The notes: generated from the sequence alone by a model not told the origin. 64,000 nt of DNA from a bacterium (GCA_905221295.1 CAJNCP010000002.1:202332-266331), one strand, 5' to 3'; shown: positions 1-8,881, numbered from the stretch's first letter. Translations and numbers: made by a program.

Positions 1-735
1 AGAGTAATTCCCCACATAGCGATCCAAGTAATGCTTGGTCAAATCGAGTGTAATTGTTGCAACCTTGTCCAAAAAGTAACGGTCGTGACTGACAATAATG
101 AGTGCACCGCTATAGTTCACCAAATAATTCTCTAGCCAGGCTATGGTTTCGATATCCAGGTGGTTAGTCGGCTCATCCAAGACCAAGAGATTGGGCTTTT
201 CAAGGAGCATTTTAGCAAGTGCCAGACGGGTATTTTGACCACCTGAAAGCTCGGCAATTTTCGTCTGCCACATAGACTCGTCAAACTTGAAACCGTTCAA
301 GATAGCGCGGATATCAGCTTCATAGGTAAAGCCACCAGCCTGACGGAAATTCTCTGACAAACGATCATAATCCGCCATCAGTTTATCCAAATCTTCAACA
401 GATTTTTCACCCATCTCCAACTCCATCTGACGAAGTTGCTTCTCAGTTCGACGCAAGTCATCAAAGACATGGAGCATTTCTTCATAAATGGTATTTTCAG
501 ACTCAAAACGGCTATCTTGTGCTAGGTAAGACAGAGAGATATCTTTTTTCTTATTGATTTCTCCACTAGTTGGCTCCTCTTCTCCAACCAAAATCTTCAA
601 AAGTGTGGACTTACCAGCACCATTTTTCCCAACAAGAGCAATTCGGTCTCGTTCATCTACTTGCAGGTTTATATTATCAAAAAGAACCTCTCCTGCAAAA
701 GAACGTTCAATTTTATTGGCTTGTAAAATAATCAT
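1..735 (-). CDS. ABC-F family ATP-binding protein (3' part cut off by window edge)
   Basis: The 245 visible residues are the N-terminal ATPase cassette of an ABC-F protein, a soluble class with two fused nucleotide-binding domains and no membrane part; many act on the ribosome. The reading frame starts at the ATG complementary to 733-735 and is open to base 1. Seen in order: Walker A GKNGAGKST near residue 40, the signature LSGGQNTRLALAK near 180, Walker B LLVLDEPTNHLD near 205 and the switch SHDRYF. The inter-domain linker and second cassette lie outside the window. Subfamily (YdiF/Uup-like translation factor or resistance protein) cannot be decided from this half; a housekeeping YdiF-like protein is the likelier reading. 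Confidence 0.9.
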   Translation of the reverse strand, partial: MIILQANKIERSFAGEVLFDNINLQVDERDRIALVGKNGAGKSTLLKILVGEEEPTSGEINKKKDISLSYLAQDSRFESENTIYEEMLHVFDDLRRTEKQLRQMELEMGEKSVEDLDKLMADYDRLSENFRQAGGFTYEADIRAILNGFKFDESMWQTKIAELSGGQNTRLALAKMLLEKPNLLVLDEPTNHLDIETIAWLENYLVNYSGALIIVSHDRYFLDKVATITLDLTKHYLDRYVGNYS

Positions 736-778
736 GATTCTATTTTACTATCTTTTTCACTTTTAGACAATTGCAATG

Positions 779-810
779 AAAAAAGTTCGAGTATAAACTC
801 GAACTTTTTA
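779..810 (-). terminator. Intrinsic terminator of the lipoprotein gene
   Basis: A 12-bp perfect stem, AAAAGTTCGAGT (781-792) and ACTCGAACTTTT (797-808), with a 4-base loop. On the minus strand it follows the lipoprotein stop directly and runs into a T-rich tract. Confidence 0.85.
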
Positions 811-812
811 TT

Positions 813-1967
813 TTAGTATCCAATGCCTCCACGGAATGTGCGAGCCATATCGTTTAAGTCGTAATTCTTAGAAGAGGTATCGATGGTCCATTTACCATCC
901 TTCTTCGTCATTTTGATTTCATAACCCTCTTTTCTCATATTATTACTAGTATCTAGAGGGGTTGATTCAAATTGGCTCGGAGCATTTTCTAGAATGTACT
1001 TCTCACCGGCTTTCATAGCTTCTGAGTAGTTGCTGTACTTACCTTTGTTTTCATTGTAGAACTTACGACTCAATTCATGAACATTCAAGTTATCCAAGTC
1101 AATTGTTTCTGGTCTTACATAGATAACAGCATAGTCAGGTAAGTAGGTTTTTACTTTGTAATCAACTTTTGCTCGTTTAGCATTAGCTTTGATATATTCC
1201 TCAGCAAATGTACGAAGCTCCGCATCTGAAGGTTTGTAGTTATAGAAACCTTTTCCGAACGATTCTGCAAATTTCTTGATGAACTCTTCTCTGTCAGCCT
1301 TCACATCGTTTGTAAATTCAGCATCGCTATCAGAAGATTTTTTATCGTCTGCAAGTGATACAACTTGAGCTTTGTTATCAGATGTGCTTAGGTTGGTTCC
1401 GCCACCTGAGCTTTCTCCATTAAGGTAAACGGCATCGACGTATTTTTTCATTACTTCTTTTGCTTCATCAATATGATCCTCGTATTGACTTGGATCAACT
1501 TTGATAGCTACGTCGTTATTCTTTTTAGAGTTTTCTTTGATGTCTTCGTAGAAGCTAGGTGCAAAATGAAGCTCATATTTAGCATCTTTGTCTACTTCAT
1601 AAACAACATAACCAGCTACACTCTTACCTTTTGAGATACTATCTCCATAAGACATGAATTTAGTCTTACTGTCACTCTCATAGATTTGGATTGGTTCTAC
1701 TTTTTCATCCTTTTCATTATAAAGGGTGATATCACGGCTAGTAAAACTAAACTGTTTATCACGATTGTTTTTGATTTCTACTTGAAGAGCAAGGTATTTT
1801 GAAGATGAGTCTTCATCTTTAGGCAAAACATACATACCATCTTTTATGGATACTTCAAAGTTAGAGTTTGAAGCAGTACCATTGTCACTTGCTTTTTTTG
1901 TTGATCCACAAGCAACAAGTGCTAAAGCTGATACCAGCAAAGCAGAATGCTTAAGAATTTTTTTCAT
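813..1967 (-). CDS. DUF5105-type surface lipoprotein
   Basis: Predicted lipoprotein of 384 residues. A lysine-rich N-terminus, hydrophobic stretch and lipobox LVAC place the lipidated cysteine at residue 20, so the mature protein should be anchored outside the membrane. Residues ~37-150 look like an immunoglobulin-like (DUF4352-type) fold; an acidic serine-rich linker (~190-220) follows, then a C-terminal half resembling DUF5105 proteins of streptococci. Function unknown. A good SD (AAAAGGAGA) precedes the ATG. The gene stands alone with its own promoter and terminator and is flanked by a 16-bp near-identical direct repeat (775-790, 2237-2252). Family assignment is from memory of similar proteins. 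Confidence 0.8.
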   Translation of the reverse strand: MKKILKHSALLVSALALVACGSTKKASDNGTASNSNFEVSIKDGMYVLPKDEDSSSKYLALQVEIKNNRDKQFSFTSRDITLYNEKDEKVEPIQIYESDSKTKFMSYGDSISKGKSVAGYVVYEVDKDAKYELHFAPSFYEDIKENSKKNNDVAIKVDPSQYEDHIDEAKEVMKKYVDAVYLNGESSGGGTNLSTSDNKAQVVSLADDKKSSDSDAEFTNDVKADREEFIKKFAESFGKGFYNYKPSDAELRTFAEEYIKANAKRAKVDYKVKTYLPDYAVIYVRPETIDLDNLNVHELSRKFYNENKGKYSNYSEAMKAGEKYILENAPSQFESTPLDTSNNMRKEGYEIKMTKKDGKWTIDTSSKNYDLNDMARTFRGGIGY

Positions 1968-1997
1968 AATAGAATATCTCCTTTTATTATTTACTAT

Positions 1998-2025
1998 ATT
2001 CTACCATAGCAATAATAAAATTCAA
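1998..2025 (-). promoter_or_regulatory. Lipoprotein gene promoter
   Basis: Minus-strand -10 box TAGAAT (1998-2003) with an upstream TGn extension, and a weak -35 TTGAAT (2020-2025) at 16 bp. The SD lies just downstream, complementary to ~1977-1985. Confidence 0.55.
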
Positions 2026-2279
2026 AATAGAAACCGAACCTTTAAAAAAAAACTTAAAATTATAGAATAATAGCTTAAATTTTTCCAAAAAATTATTTGT
2101 AGAAGTATCGTCTTAGAGAATCAATAGGAAGTCACGTTTTTTCTTTGAAAACTTTTTCTATATATTTTTCTAAATTTATTAGGAATTCAATTTGAAACCG
2201 TCTAGTTTTAAACTCTTGTTTATCCTTATTTAGGGAAATGAAAAAAGCTCGATTCGAGTAATAGCGACTATGCTAACGT

Positions 2280-2308
2280 TTTACTAAAATCCTAAATCAT
2301 GGTATAAT
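2280..2308 (+). promoter_or_regulatory. pgm promoter
   Basis: TTTACT (2280-2285), 17 bp, then a perfect -10 TATAAT (2303-2308). The leader is ~33 nt and contains SD AAAGGAG at 2334-2340, seven bases before the ATG. Confidence 0.75.
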
Positions 2309-2347
2309 GAAACCGATTAAAACAATTTACAATAAAGGAGACGCTCA

Positions 2348-4066
2348 ATGACTTACCAAAAAAACTATCAAAAATGGCTTGATTTTGCTGAACTTCCAGA
2401 CTACCTTCGTCAAGATTTGGAAAACATGGACGAAAAGACAAAGGAAGACGCCTTCTATACCAATCTTGAATTTGGTACTGCTGGTATGCGTGGATTGATT
2501 GGAGCTGGTACTAACCGTATCAATATCTATGTTGTCCGTCAAGCAACTGAAGGTTTGGCTCGTTTGATTGAGTCAAAAGGTGGAAATGAAAAAGAACGCG
2601 GTGTGGCAATTGCCTACGATAGCCGTCACTTCTCTCCAGAATTTGCCTTTGAATCTGCTGCAGTTCTAGCAAAACATCGTATCAAATCTTATGTATTTGA
2701 AAGCCTTCGTCCAACTCCAGAACTCTCATTTGCAGTTCGTCACCTCAACTGTTTTGCAGGTATCATGATTACTGCTAGCCACAACCCAGCTCCATTTAAC
2801 GGTTACAAGGTTTACGGTGAAGATGGTGGACAGATGCCTCCACACGATGCGGATGCTTTGACAACTTACATCCGTGCTATCGAAAATCCATTTGCTGTGG
2901 AAGTTGCCGATGTAGAAGCGGAAAAAGCATCTGGCTTGATTGAAGTGATTGGCGATGCTATTGATGCTGAATACCTCAAGGAAGTTAAAGACGTAAACAT
3001 CAACCCTGCCTTGATTGAAGAATTTGGTAAAGACATGAAGATTGTCTACACTCCACTTCACGGTACTGGTGAAATGTTGGCTCGTCGTGCTCTTGCTCAA
3101 GCCGGATTTGATTCTGTTCAAGTCGTCGAAGCGCAAGCAACAGCTGACCCTGACTTCTCAACTGTTAAGTCTCCTAACCCAGAAAGCCAAGCAGCCTTCG
3201 CCCTTGCCGAAGAACTTGGACGCAAAGTTGGTGCTGATGTGCTTGTCGCAACTGACCCAGACGCTGACCGTGTCGGTGTTGAAGTTCTTCAAAAAGATGG
3301 TAGCTACCTCAACCTCTCAGGTAACCAAATCGGTGCCATCATGGCTAAATACATCTTGGAAGCCCATAAAAACGCTGGAACTCTTCCTGAAAATGCAGCC
3401 CTCTGCAAGTCTATCGTATCAACTGACTTGGTAACGAAGATTGCTGAGAGCTACGGCGCAACTATGTTTAACGTCTTGACTGGTTTCAAATTTATCGCTG
3501 AAAAGATTCAAGAATTTGAAGAAAAACACAACCATACCTACATGATGGGATTTGAGGAAAGTTTCGGTTACTTGATCAAACCATTCGTGCGTGATAAAGA
3601 CGCTATCCAAGCTGTCCTTGTCGTTGCTGAACTTGCTGCTTACTACCGTTCACGAGGTTTGACTCTTGCTGACGGTATCGAGGAAATCTACAAAGAGTAC
3701 GGTTACTATGCTGAAAAGACTATCTCTGTAACTCTTTCTGGTGTAGACGGTGCTGAACAAATCAAAGCCATCATGGCTAAATTCCGTGACAATGGTCCCA
3801 AAGAATTTAACACTACAACAATTACTGTTGTAGAAGACTTCAAATCACAAACTTCTACTGCTGCTGACGGTACTGTAACAGCCTTGACAACTCCTCCAAG
3901 TGACGTTTTGAAATACACTCTTGCGGATGGTTCTTGGATTGCAGTTCGCCCTTCTGGTACTGAACCAAAAATCAAGTTCTACATTGCCGTTGTGGGTGAA
4001 AGCAACGAAGATTCACAAGCTAAGATTGCCAACATCGAAGCAGAAATCAATGCCTTTGTAAAATAA
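2348..4066 (+). CDS. pgm: Alpha-phosphoglucomutase
   Basis: Cytosolic phosphohexomutase of 572 residues interconverting glucose-1-phosphate and glucose-6-phosphate, feeding UDP-glucose for capsule, teichoic acid and glycolipid synthesis. Visible family hallmarks are the phosphoserine loop ITASHNPAPFNGYK (~residues 140-153), the Mg-binding DPDADR (~305-310), the sugar loop GFEESFGY (~400) and the phosphate-binding RPSGTEPKIK near residue 545. Length matches PgcA/Pgm-type enzymes. SD AAAGGAG, own promoter and own terminator indicate a monocistronic unit. Some phosphomannomutase activity is possible for this family, but gene length and setting favour Pgm. Confidence 0.95.
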   Translation: MTYQKNYQKWLDFAELPDYLRQDLENMDEKTKEDAFYTNLEFGTAGMRGLIGAGTNRINIYVVRQATEGLARLIESKGGNEKERGVAIAYDSRHFSPEFAFESAAVLAKHRIKSYVFESLRPTPELSFAVRHLNCFAGIMITASHNPAPFNGYKVYGEDGGQMPPHDADALTTYIRAIENPFAVEVADVEAEKASGLIEVIGDAIDAEYLKEVKDVNINPALIEEFGKDMKIVYTPLHGTGEMLARRALAQAGFDSVQVVEAQATADPDFSTVKSPNPESQAAFALAEELGRKVGADVLVATDPDADRVGVEVLQKDGSYLNLSGNQIGAIMAKYILEAHKNAGTLPENAALCKSIVSTDLVTKIAESYGATMFNVLTGFKFIAEKIQEFEEKHNHTYMMGFEESFGYLIKPFVRDKDAIQAVLVVAELAAYYRSRGLTLADGIEEIYKEYGYYAEKTISVTLSGVDGAEQIKAIMAKFRDNGPKEFNTTTITVVEDFKSQTSTAADGTVTALTTPPSDVLKYTLADGSWIAVRPSGTEPKIKFYIAVVGESNEDSQAKIANIEAEINAFVK

Positions 4067-4076
4067 GCAAGCTAAA

Positions 4077-4107
4077 AGATGAGATAAGCCAATCTCATCT
4101 TTTTTTC
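4077..4107 (+). terminator. pgm terminator
   Basis: Perfect 9-bp stem AGATGAGAT/ATCTCATCT (4077-4085, 4092-4100) with a 6-base loop and a T7 tract, ten bases after the pgm stop. Confidence 0.9.
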
Positions 4108-4176
4108 GTATCAAATTCGAGCAATTTTAGAAACTTTGTGGCATACTAGTTTTATCAAAAAAAGAGAGGTATTCTT

Positions 4177-4524
4177 ATGAATCAGTTTTTAGAAGATATT
4201 AAAGACCTTGAAGTGACTACAGTTTCGCGCGCCCAAGAAGCACTCGATAAGAAAGAAACTGCAACCTTCTTCATCGGTCGCAAAACTTGCCCCTACTGCC
4301 GTAAATTTGCTGGCACATTGGCAGGTGTCGTAGCTGAAACCAAAGCACATATCTACTTCATCAACAGTGAGGAACCAAGCCAGTTGGAAGCCTTACAAGA
4401 TTTCCGCTCACGTTATGGAATCCCGACTGTTCCGGGATTCGTTCATGTTGCTGATGGCCAAATCAATGTCCGTTGCGACTCTTCCATGTCAGCACAAGAA
4501 ATCAAAGAATTTGCAGGATTGTAA
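4177..4524 (+). CDS. bta: Thioredoxin-like protein, bacteriocin transport accessory (Bta) family
   Basis: A 115-residue protein with a CPYC redox motif at residues 38-41 inside FFIGRKTCPYC, and the cis-proline region GIPTVPGF near residue 85, the two features of a thioredoxin fold. It should reduce or shuffle disulfides; no signal peptide is visible, so it is predicted cytosolic. The family is named for an accessory gene in some bacteriocin loci, but no bacteriocin gene is adjacent here. SD AGAGG lies upstream. The gene ends nine bases before the terminator that bounds the restriction island, so it is the left backbone neighbour of that insertion. Confidence 0.85.
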   Translation: MNQFLEDIKDLEVTTVSRAQEALDKKETATFFIGRKTCPYCRKFAGTLAGVVAETKAHIYFINSEEPSQLEALQDFRSRYGIPTVPGFVHVADGQINVRCDSSMSAQEIKEFAGL

Positions 4525-4532
4525 AAAACAAC

Positions 4533-4557
4533 AAAAGAAGGCACTCGCCTTCTTTTT
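4533..4557 (+). terminator. bta terminator; left copy of the island-flanking direct repeat
   Basis: Perfect 10-bp stem AAAAGAAGGC/GCCTTCTTTT with loop ACTC and a T tract. The 25 bases 4533-4557 recur exactly, in the same orientation, at 10881-10905. The hairpin is symmetric and can stop transcription from both sides. Confidence 0.93.
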
Positions 4558-7500
4558 TTAATTATATTCAAAATATCTATCAACCAATTCCTGAATTCTA
4601 CCTTCTTTGGCAGCAGGGATGGTATCTTCTAAAACAAAGTTCTTTCTACTGATATCTTGAGAGAGATTTCCAAAGATAAAATTAGTCGAAATATTATAGA
4701 TAATTTCTGAGGGTGCAAATCCATACACTTGATTTTCTAAAATATGTTTTAAGCGTTCTTCAGGATTTGGAAATGCATCGTTCAAACCATTGCTATTATA
4801 GAGTCGTTTAACAAGTTCAGCAATATAAAGGCCTGACTTCATGTACAAATCAATGAATGTCTTAGACGGATCATCAAAGATTCCTGGATTTTCTTTTTCA
4901 AGGTCATCCACCATTCTCTTCACCACACGTTTAGGAGTGAAAATCTGATTGGTTTTCTGTGGTGGAATATAGTCAAAAATATCTTCTTTCTGATCTTTAA
5001 AATAATCTGCCAACTCCTCTTTCTTGCGAAGAAATTCTTGAATAGCTTCATCAAATGTTGCTCGATCGAAGAGATGTCCTGCAAAATCCTGCCCACCATC
5101 TCTCAAATAACGAAATTGGTCAATCGTAATACCAGTTACTTCAAAGAAGACATGCTCAGGAACAAAGGTGTCAAAATTATCAAGTGTTAGAGATTGATCA
5201 CCGTAGGCCATGATGAAACTTGGAATAGTTCGTGCAAATCCTCGAAGATGGTCCCGAATCTCATCCTGAGCTGATTGTTTCAACTGTTCAACACGTTTGA
5301 CCTCAACCTGCTCGATAAACTTCTCAGGCATTTTTTCCACTTCTTTTTTGAGTGTTTGTTCTAGTTTTTCTTTATGAATGAGATTATTTTCTTCTAAACG
5401 TTTTTCAAGAACTTCTTGAATCTTATCTTTTTGCTCTTTATCATTTTCTTCCTTGAGCTGTTGTTGCAACTCTTCCTTGATATGAGCTTCAGAAATTTTA
5501 CGTTCAATCTCATTTTTTCGAACTTCGTTCTCAAATGTTGCTACAATTTGTTTCTTGATCTGGTCTGTTTCCCGAGTTTTCAGATCATATCCAGCTTTCA
5601 ATTCTTCTACAATTACTGAAGAAACTGTCTTGCTCAAGTCATTGACTAGTTGTTTTTGAGTTTTGTCCTCATCTTTTGTGACTAACTCAGCAACAGACTC
5701 ACCAAGCCCATAAACTTTTTCACCAAAAAGTCGTGCTTGCTGATTGACCACAATTTCATGATCAACTACTGCATTCCCCTCATCATCCACTTTAACACCT
5801 GAAAAGTCTAGTAAATCAGAAGGTGTTTGTAACTTGCCTTCCTTTTCGACTGGTAGTTCATTTAAAATGTCTAGAACTGTTTGACTAGCTTGGAAAATGC
5901 CACTGATATTATCAAATAAGAGATTAGACATAAATCCTCGCTTGAGGACTTCTCTGGCTTTTATCTGACGAGGTATGGTTAGAACTGCCTTAGCATCAAT
6001 CTCAACCATCTTACCAGCACGATCCTCAGCTATGACAGGGAAGAAATTTAGTAATTCTCTAATGTTTTCTTCGCGAGTTGCGGAAGTTCCACCACCTCCT
6101 GCAGTTGCAAGTGATAAGTTATTTGCAAACTCATCAAAGAGAATCAGGGTTCTTTCTGGCGCAAAGTCAAATACATAGGCTCTTTCTTTGCGGAAGTGAT
6201 TTCCTTTGTTATCGCTCCATGAGTATGGATTTTGAGCACGGAAGGCAGCTTGCATATAAATGGCAGGTGATTTCAAGTTTGATAACATCAATACGCCTGT
6301 CCATTCAGGGATCGTCACACCTGTCGTCAACTGACCGACGGATAGGGTAATGGTTTTGTCATTCTCTGCTATCGCTTTTCTAACCAAGTCTAGGGATTTG
6401 AGTTTGACCTTATCATCTTCCTCGGACATACGCCCGTCACCAGCAGCTAACACAATCTCATAGTTTTCATAGATGGGATGTTCTTCTAGTAGAGATTTTA
6501 AAGCTTTAGCTGAGGCTACACGTTCTAAGAGCCAAAAAGTATGCTTGAGTTCGTTCCGAAGTTCTTTGGTTGAGAATGGATATTTCTCATTGCTTGATAG
6601 AGTATCTAACCAGTTTCTGACATCTTGCTCATGGATAAATTTCCCTTTATCATCTGTAGCGAAAAATTCACTCAAGTCAAAAGCATAGTCGATATTTTCG
6701 CCGTCTAGTTGAGCACCTTTTTCTAACTCCTCACCAATCATCTGAGACATTTGACAGGTAAAGAGATTTAACTGAGGCAAGCTCTCATATGGATTCTCCT
6801 CTTCTTGCTCAGGCGACCAAGTAGTTTTAGCTGCCTGCTCATCCGCATAAGACCAGTTGTAGATCTGCTCCTCGGTAAATTCTCCCTTAGCTAATGCCTT
6901 AAATGGAGTTCCTGATAGATGCAAGGTAAAGTTTCGACGAATCTTATTAAAGGCTTGGTCTGTCTTGAAGGTAGCAACTCCTTCGTGAGCCTCATCAATA
7001 ACCAACAAGTCCCAATGAAGGTCTGTAACCCATTTGAGTTTATTGTGCTCTCCACCAAGATAAGCAGAGCCTTTCAAGTCTTGGAGACTGATAAAAGCAA
7101 GTTGTCTTACATCGTCATCTAAAATAGCAACAAATTCTTTTCGTGACAAGGTTGGCCGATTTTTAAGACTGTCTGTTTCTGAAACAAACTTGTAAGTCGT
7201 TTGACCTGCTATGAATTTTTCAAAATCATCGTACCATGAGTTGGCAATGGCAGGTCTGTTTGTTACAATCAGGACATTGACAGCATCCATTCGACGAGCT
7301 AGATCATAGGTAGATAAGGTTTTACCAAAACGTGGCTTGGCATTCCAGAGGAACTTACCTCCTAGATGATTCTTGAAATAAGCTAAGGTCTTAGAAACTG
7401 CTTCTTCTTGCTCTTGTCGCAGAGTATAGTCCTGTCCTTGGCCAAGCTGATAACCAGACAAATCATGCTGAACAAACTTATCAAAAAGATTTTTAGATTT

Positions 7501-7812
7501 CTCAGGTGTCCCATTAAAGTAAAACCATTCCGTCTTAGGACGACGTTCCACATCATGGAAAGAAAGGAAATGGTGGAAATCATGGTCCTTAAAAGTCTTT
7601 CCCTTATCAGGTTCTTCCGTATAGGCTGCATCCCCAGTCCATAAGACATCTGTATCTATATGAGCAGTATGCGTTTGTTCTTTAATCCGTTGCGTAACAT
7701 CACGCTCTGTATAACCAATCTTAATCCAGCCCTCATTGCTTGTTACCGTAGGGGTGGTGTAAGCATAGATTTTAGGATGAATCTCTTTAGAGGTTTTAAT
7801 TTCTACTGGCAT
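4558..7812 (-). CDS. GIY-YIG nuclease/DEAD-box helicase restriction protein
   Basis: A 1084-residue restriction-subunit candidate. Residues ~12-45 carry a GIY-YIG nuclease core (KIYAYTT, IKIGYTERD, R42). A superfamily-2 helicase follows: LRQEQEEAV (~131), Walker A-like KPRFGKT (~159-165), IDEAH (272-276), LSGTPF and a late QLTTGVTIPEW segment. A long charged coiled-coil lies at ~700-840. The C-terminus (~950-1084) resembles the start of an N6-adenine methylase (NQIFTPKRVV, FIDLYMKSG) but lacks an NPPY motif. It should cleave unmodified DNA with ATP-driven movement, working with the methylase at 8896-10797. SD AAGGAA; only 22 bases separate it from the abi stop, so the two are probably co-transcribed. 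Substrate site unknown. Confidence 0.85.
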   Translation of the reverse strand: MPVEIKTSKEIHPKIYAYTTPTVTSNEGWIKIGYTERDVTQRIKEQTHTAHIDTDVLWTGDAAYTEEPDKGKTFKDHDFHHFLSFHDVERRPKTEWFYFNGTPEKSKNLFDKFVQHDLSGYQLGQGQDYTLRQEQEEAVSKTLAYFKNHLGGKFLWNAKPRFGKTLSTYDLARRMDAVNVLIVTNRPAIANSWYDDFEKFIAGQTTYKFVSETDSLKNRPTLSRKEFVAILDDDVRQLAFISLQDLKGSAYLGGEHNKLKWVTDLHWDLLVIDEAHEGVATFKTDQAFNKIRRNFTLHLSGTPFKALAKGEFTEEQIYNWSYADEQAAKTTWSPEQEEENPYESLPQLNLFTCQMSQMIGEELEKGAQLDGENIDYAFDLSEFFATDDKGKFIHEQDVRNWLDTLSSNEKYPFSTKELRNELKHTFWLLERVASAKALKSLLEEHPIYENYEIVLAAGDGRMSEEDDKVKLKSLDLVRKAIAENDKTITLSVGQLTTGVTIPEWTGVLMLSNLKSPAIYMQAAFRAQNPYSWSDNKGNHFRKERAYVFDFAPERTLILFDEFANNLSLATAGGGGTSATREENIRELLNFFPVIAEDRAGKMVEIDAKAVLTIPRQIKAREVLKRGFMSNLLFDNISGIFQASQTVLDILNELPVEKEGKLQTPSDLLDFSGVKVDDEGNAVVDHEIVVNQQARLFGEKVYGLGESVAELVTKDEDKTQKQLVNDLSKTVSSVIVEELKAGYDLKTRETDQIKKQIVATFENEVRKNEIERKISEAHIKEELQQQLKEENDKEQKDKIQEVLEKRLEENNLIHKEKLEQTLKKEVEKMPEKFIEQVEVKRVEQLKQSAQDEIRDHLRGFARTIPSFIMAYGDQSLTLDNFDTFVPEHVFFEVTGITIDQFRYLRDGGQDFAGHLFDRATFDEAIQEFLRKKEELADYFKDQKEDIFDYIPPQKTNQIFTPKRVVKRMVDDLEKENPGIFDDPSKTFIDLYMKSGLYIAELVKRLYNSNGLNDAFPNPEERLKHILENQVYGFAPSEIIYNISTNFIFGNLSQDISRKNFVLEDTIPAAKEGRIQELVDRYFEYN

Positions 7813-7834
7813 AAGTATTCCTTTTTTAAAAAAA

Positions 7835-8785
7835 TTAAGCTAGTTTTTCCATTTCTGTTAAATCTATTCCCATCGTGTTTAAAATATCATCAAACACTAC
7901 AGTTTTAAATTCATCAGCATACTGATTGAACAGATTTCTTAAAGCTTTATACAATCTTTGAAAATCTTTCTTATCAAGTACAATTTTTAAAAATAGAATG
8001 AGCACTATGAAACGTTTATTATCATATCTCCTTATCCCAAAATGATTTGCTATTTGAGATATTCGAACATTTCTTAAATTAACATTGTACAGTCGTTCAT
8101 CATGTGCACAGATATTTCTAACCAAGTTAGCCACTTTCAAACATGCACTTAAATCTGCACTAGATAGTCTAAATGTATTGTCTTTATTCTGTGTTCTATA
8201 TTTATCTGTATAAAATTTTGCGATAATATTTTTTGTACTATCCGTTAAAATGTTGTAAAAATTAGCAATGTTCCCCATTGTAAGAAAATTAACTAAAACC
8301 CAAAGTGGTACTTCTCCGTGTTCTTCAATATAATGTTTGATAGCGCCACTTCTATCTACCTTATCATGAATCGTCTTGGTTAAGATAGAGATTTGTTGAA
8401 GAACTTTTTTAGGATCATTGTCTACAAAATTTGCAATATCTAAATAAGCATTCTTACGAGAGTATTTTTTAGAGAATTCATATGCAACTGTAGTCTTTAT
8501 TGAATTTTCGAATATCAATAAATATTTCAATAATAATATCCTTAGTTCTCTATCAAATAAAAACAAGGCCTTTAGTTCGTTAAAGTGAGTTCCTTCTTGA
8601 TAAAGTTCAGGCTCAACAGGTAGATTATTGCTGCCCTTTACTAAAAATAAATCTTTATAACCGTTTATAACGTTGTAATAGTTTTCTTGTTCTAAAAATC
8701 TCTTTGGCTTCCCATTTGTTGGGACTACAACACCCCTATTTCTTAAGATTGTTAACTGTTGATTAAATGTTTTATGTTCCTTCAA
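7835..8785 (-). CDS. Abi_2 (AbiD/AbiF-like) abortive-infection HEPN protein
   Basis: A 316-residue Abi_2 family protein. The N-terminal FNQQLTILRNRG, the helix FLFDRELR and the segment PLWVLVNFLTMGN are typical of the family. A HEPN-type RNase motif RX4H is visible as RNICAH (R223-H228). By family knowledge such proteins stop phage by shutting down the infected cell, probably by cleaving RNA. Start is TTG at 8783-8785, supported by SD AGGAGA six bases upstream and by family conservation from the first residues; no ATG is near. It sits between methylase and restriction genes behind a perfect promoter and a hairpin RNA. The AT-rich composition suggests transfer. Confidence 0.88.
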   Translation of the reverse strand: MKEHKTFNQQLTILRNRGVVVPTNGKPKRFLEQENYYNVINGYKDLFLVKGSNNLPVEPELYQEGTHFNELKALFLFDRELRILLLKYLLIFENSIKTTVAYEFSKKYSRKNAYLDIANFVDNDPKKVLQQISILTKTIHDKVDRSGAIKHYIEEHGEVPLWVLVNFLTMGNIANFYNILTDSTKNIIAKFYTDKYRTQNKDNTFRLSSADLSACLKVANLVRNICAHDERLYNVNLRNVRISQIANHFGIRRYDNKRFIVLILFLKIVLDKKDFQRLYKALRNLFNQYADEFKTVVFDDILNTMGIDLTEMEKLA

Positions 8786-8803
8786 ACTTATCTCCTATAA
8801 AAC

Positions 8804-8846
8804 AAAAAAGGGTCAGGGCATCGTATGCTTCCTGACCTAATCCTAT
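8804..8846 (-). ncRNA. Short hairpin RNA upstream of the Abi gene (abiF-RNA-like candidate)
   Basis: From the promoter at 8853-8881 transcription should begin near 8846. Within ~10 bases comes a stem GGTCAGG (8831-8837) with CCTGACC (8811-8817), capped by a second stem GCAT/ATGC (8825-8828, 8818-8821) with a three-base loop, followed by T6 (8804-8809). The predicted product is a ~43-nt RNA ending as an intrinsic terminator, 19 bases before the abi TTG start. Read-through would make abi and restriction mRNA. A structured RNA upstream of abiF genes has been reported (the abiF RNA motif, from memory); identity with it is my inference. Confidence 0.65.
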
Positions 8847-8852
8847 GTGTCT

Positions 8853-8881
8853 ATTATAGATCACTGAGCATAATTTGTCAA
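8853..8881 (-). promoter_or_regulatory. Perfect consensus sigma-70-type promoter for the hairpin RNA and abi
   Basis: On the minus strand TTGACA (8876-8881) and TATAAT (8853-8858) are exact consensus hexamers with the ideal 17-bp spacer (8859-8875). It begins 15 bases after the methylase stop. No other promoter seen in the window has both boxes perfect. Confidence 0.92.

Larger units (their letters stand above)
1968..2347. other. 380-bp divergent intergenic region
   Basis: No gene recognised. It holds the lipoprotein promoter on one side and the pgm promoter on the other. Between them is AT-rich sequence with a short interrupted palindrome CTCGATTCGAG at 2248-2258, part of a 16-base near-copy of the terminator region at 775-790. 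Confidence 0.6.

Noticed and set aside
2726..3136. Minus-strand ORF of 136 codons inside pgm
   Set aside because: Antisense shadow of a well-conserved gene; no SD, no recognisable domain.
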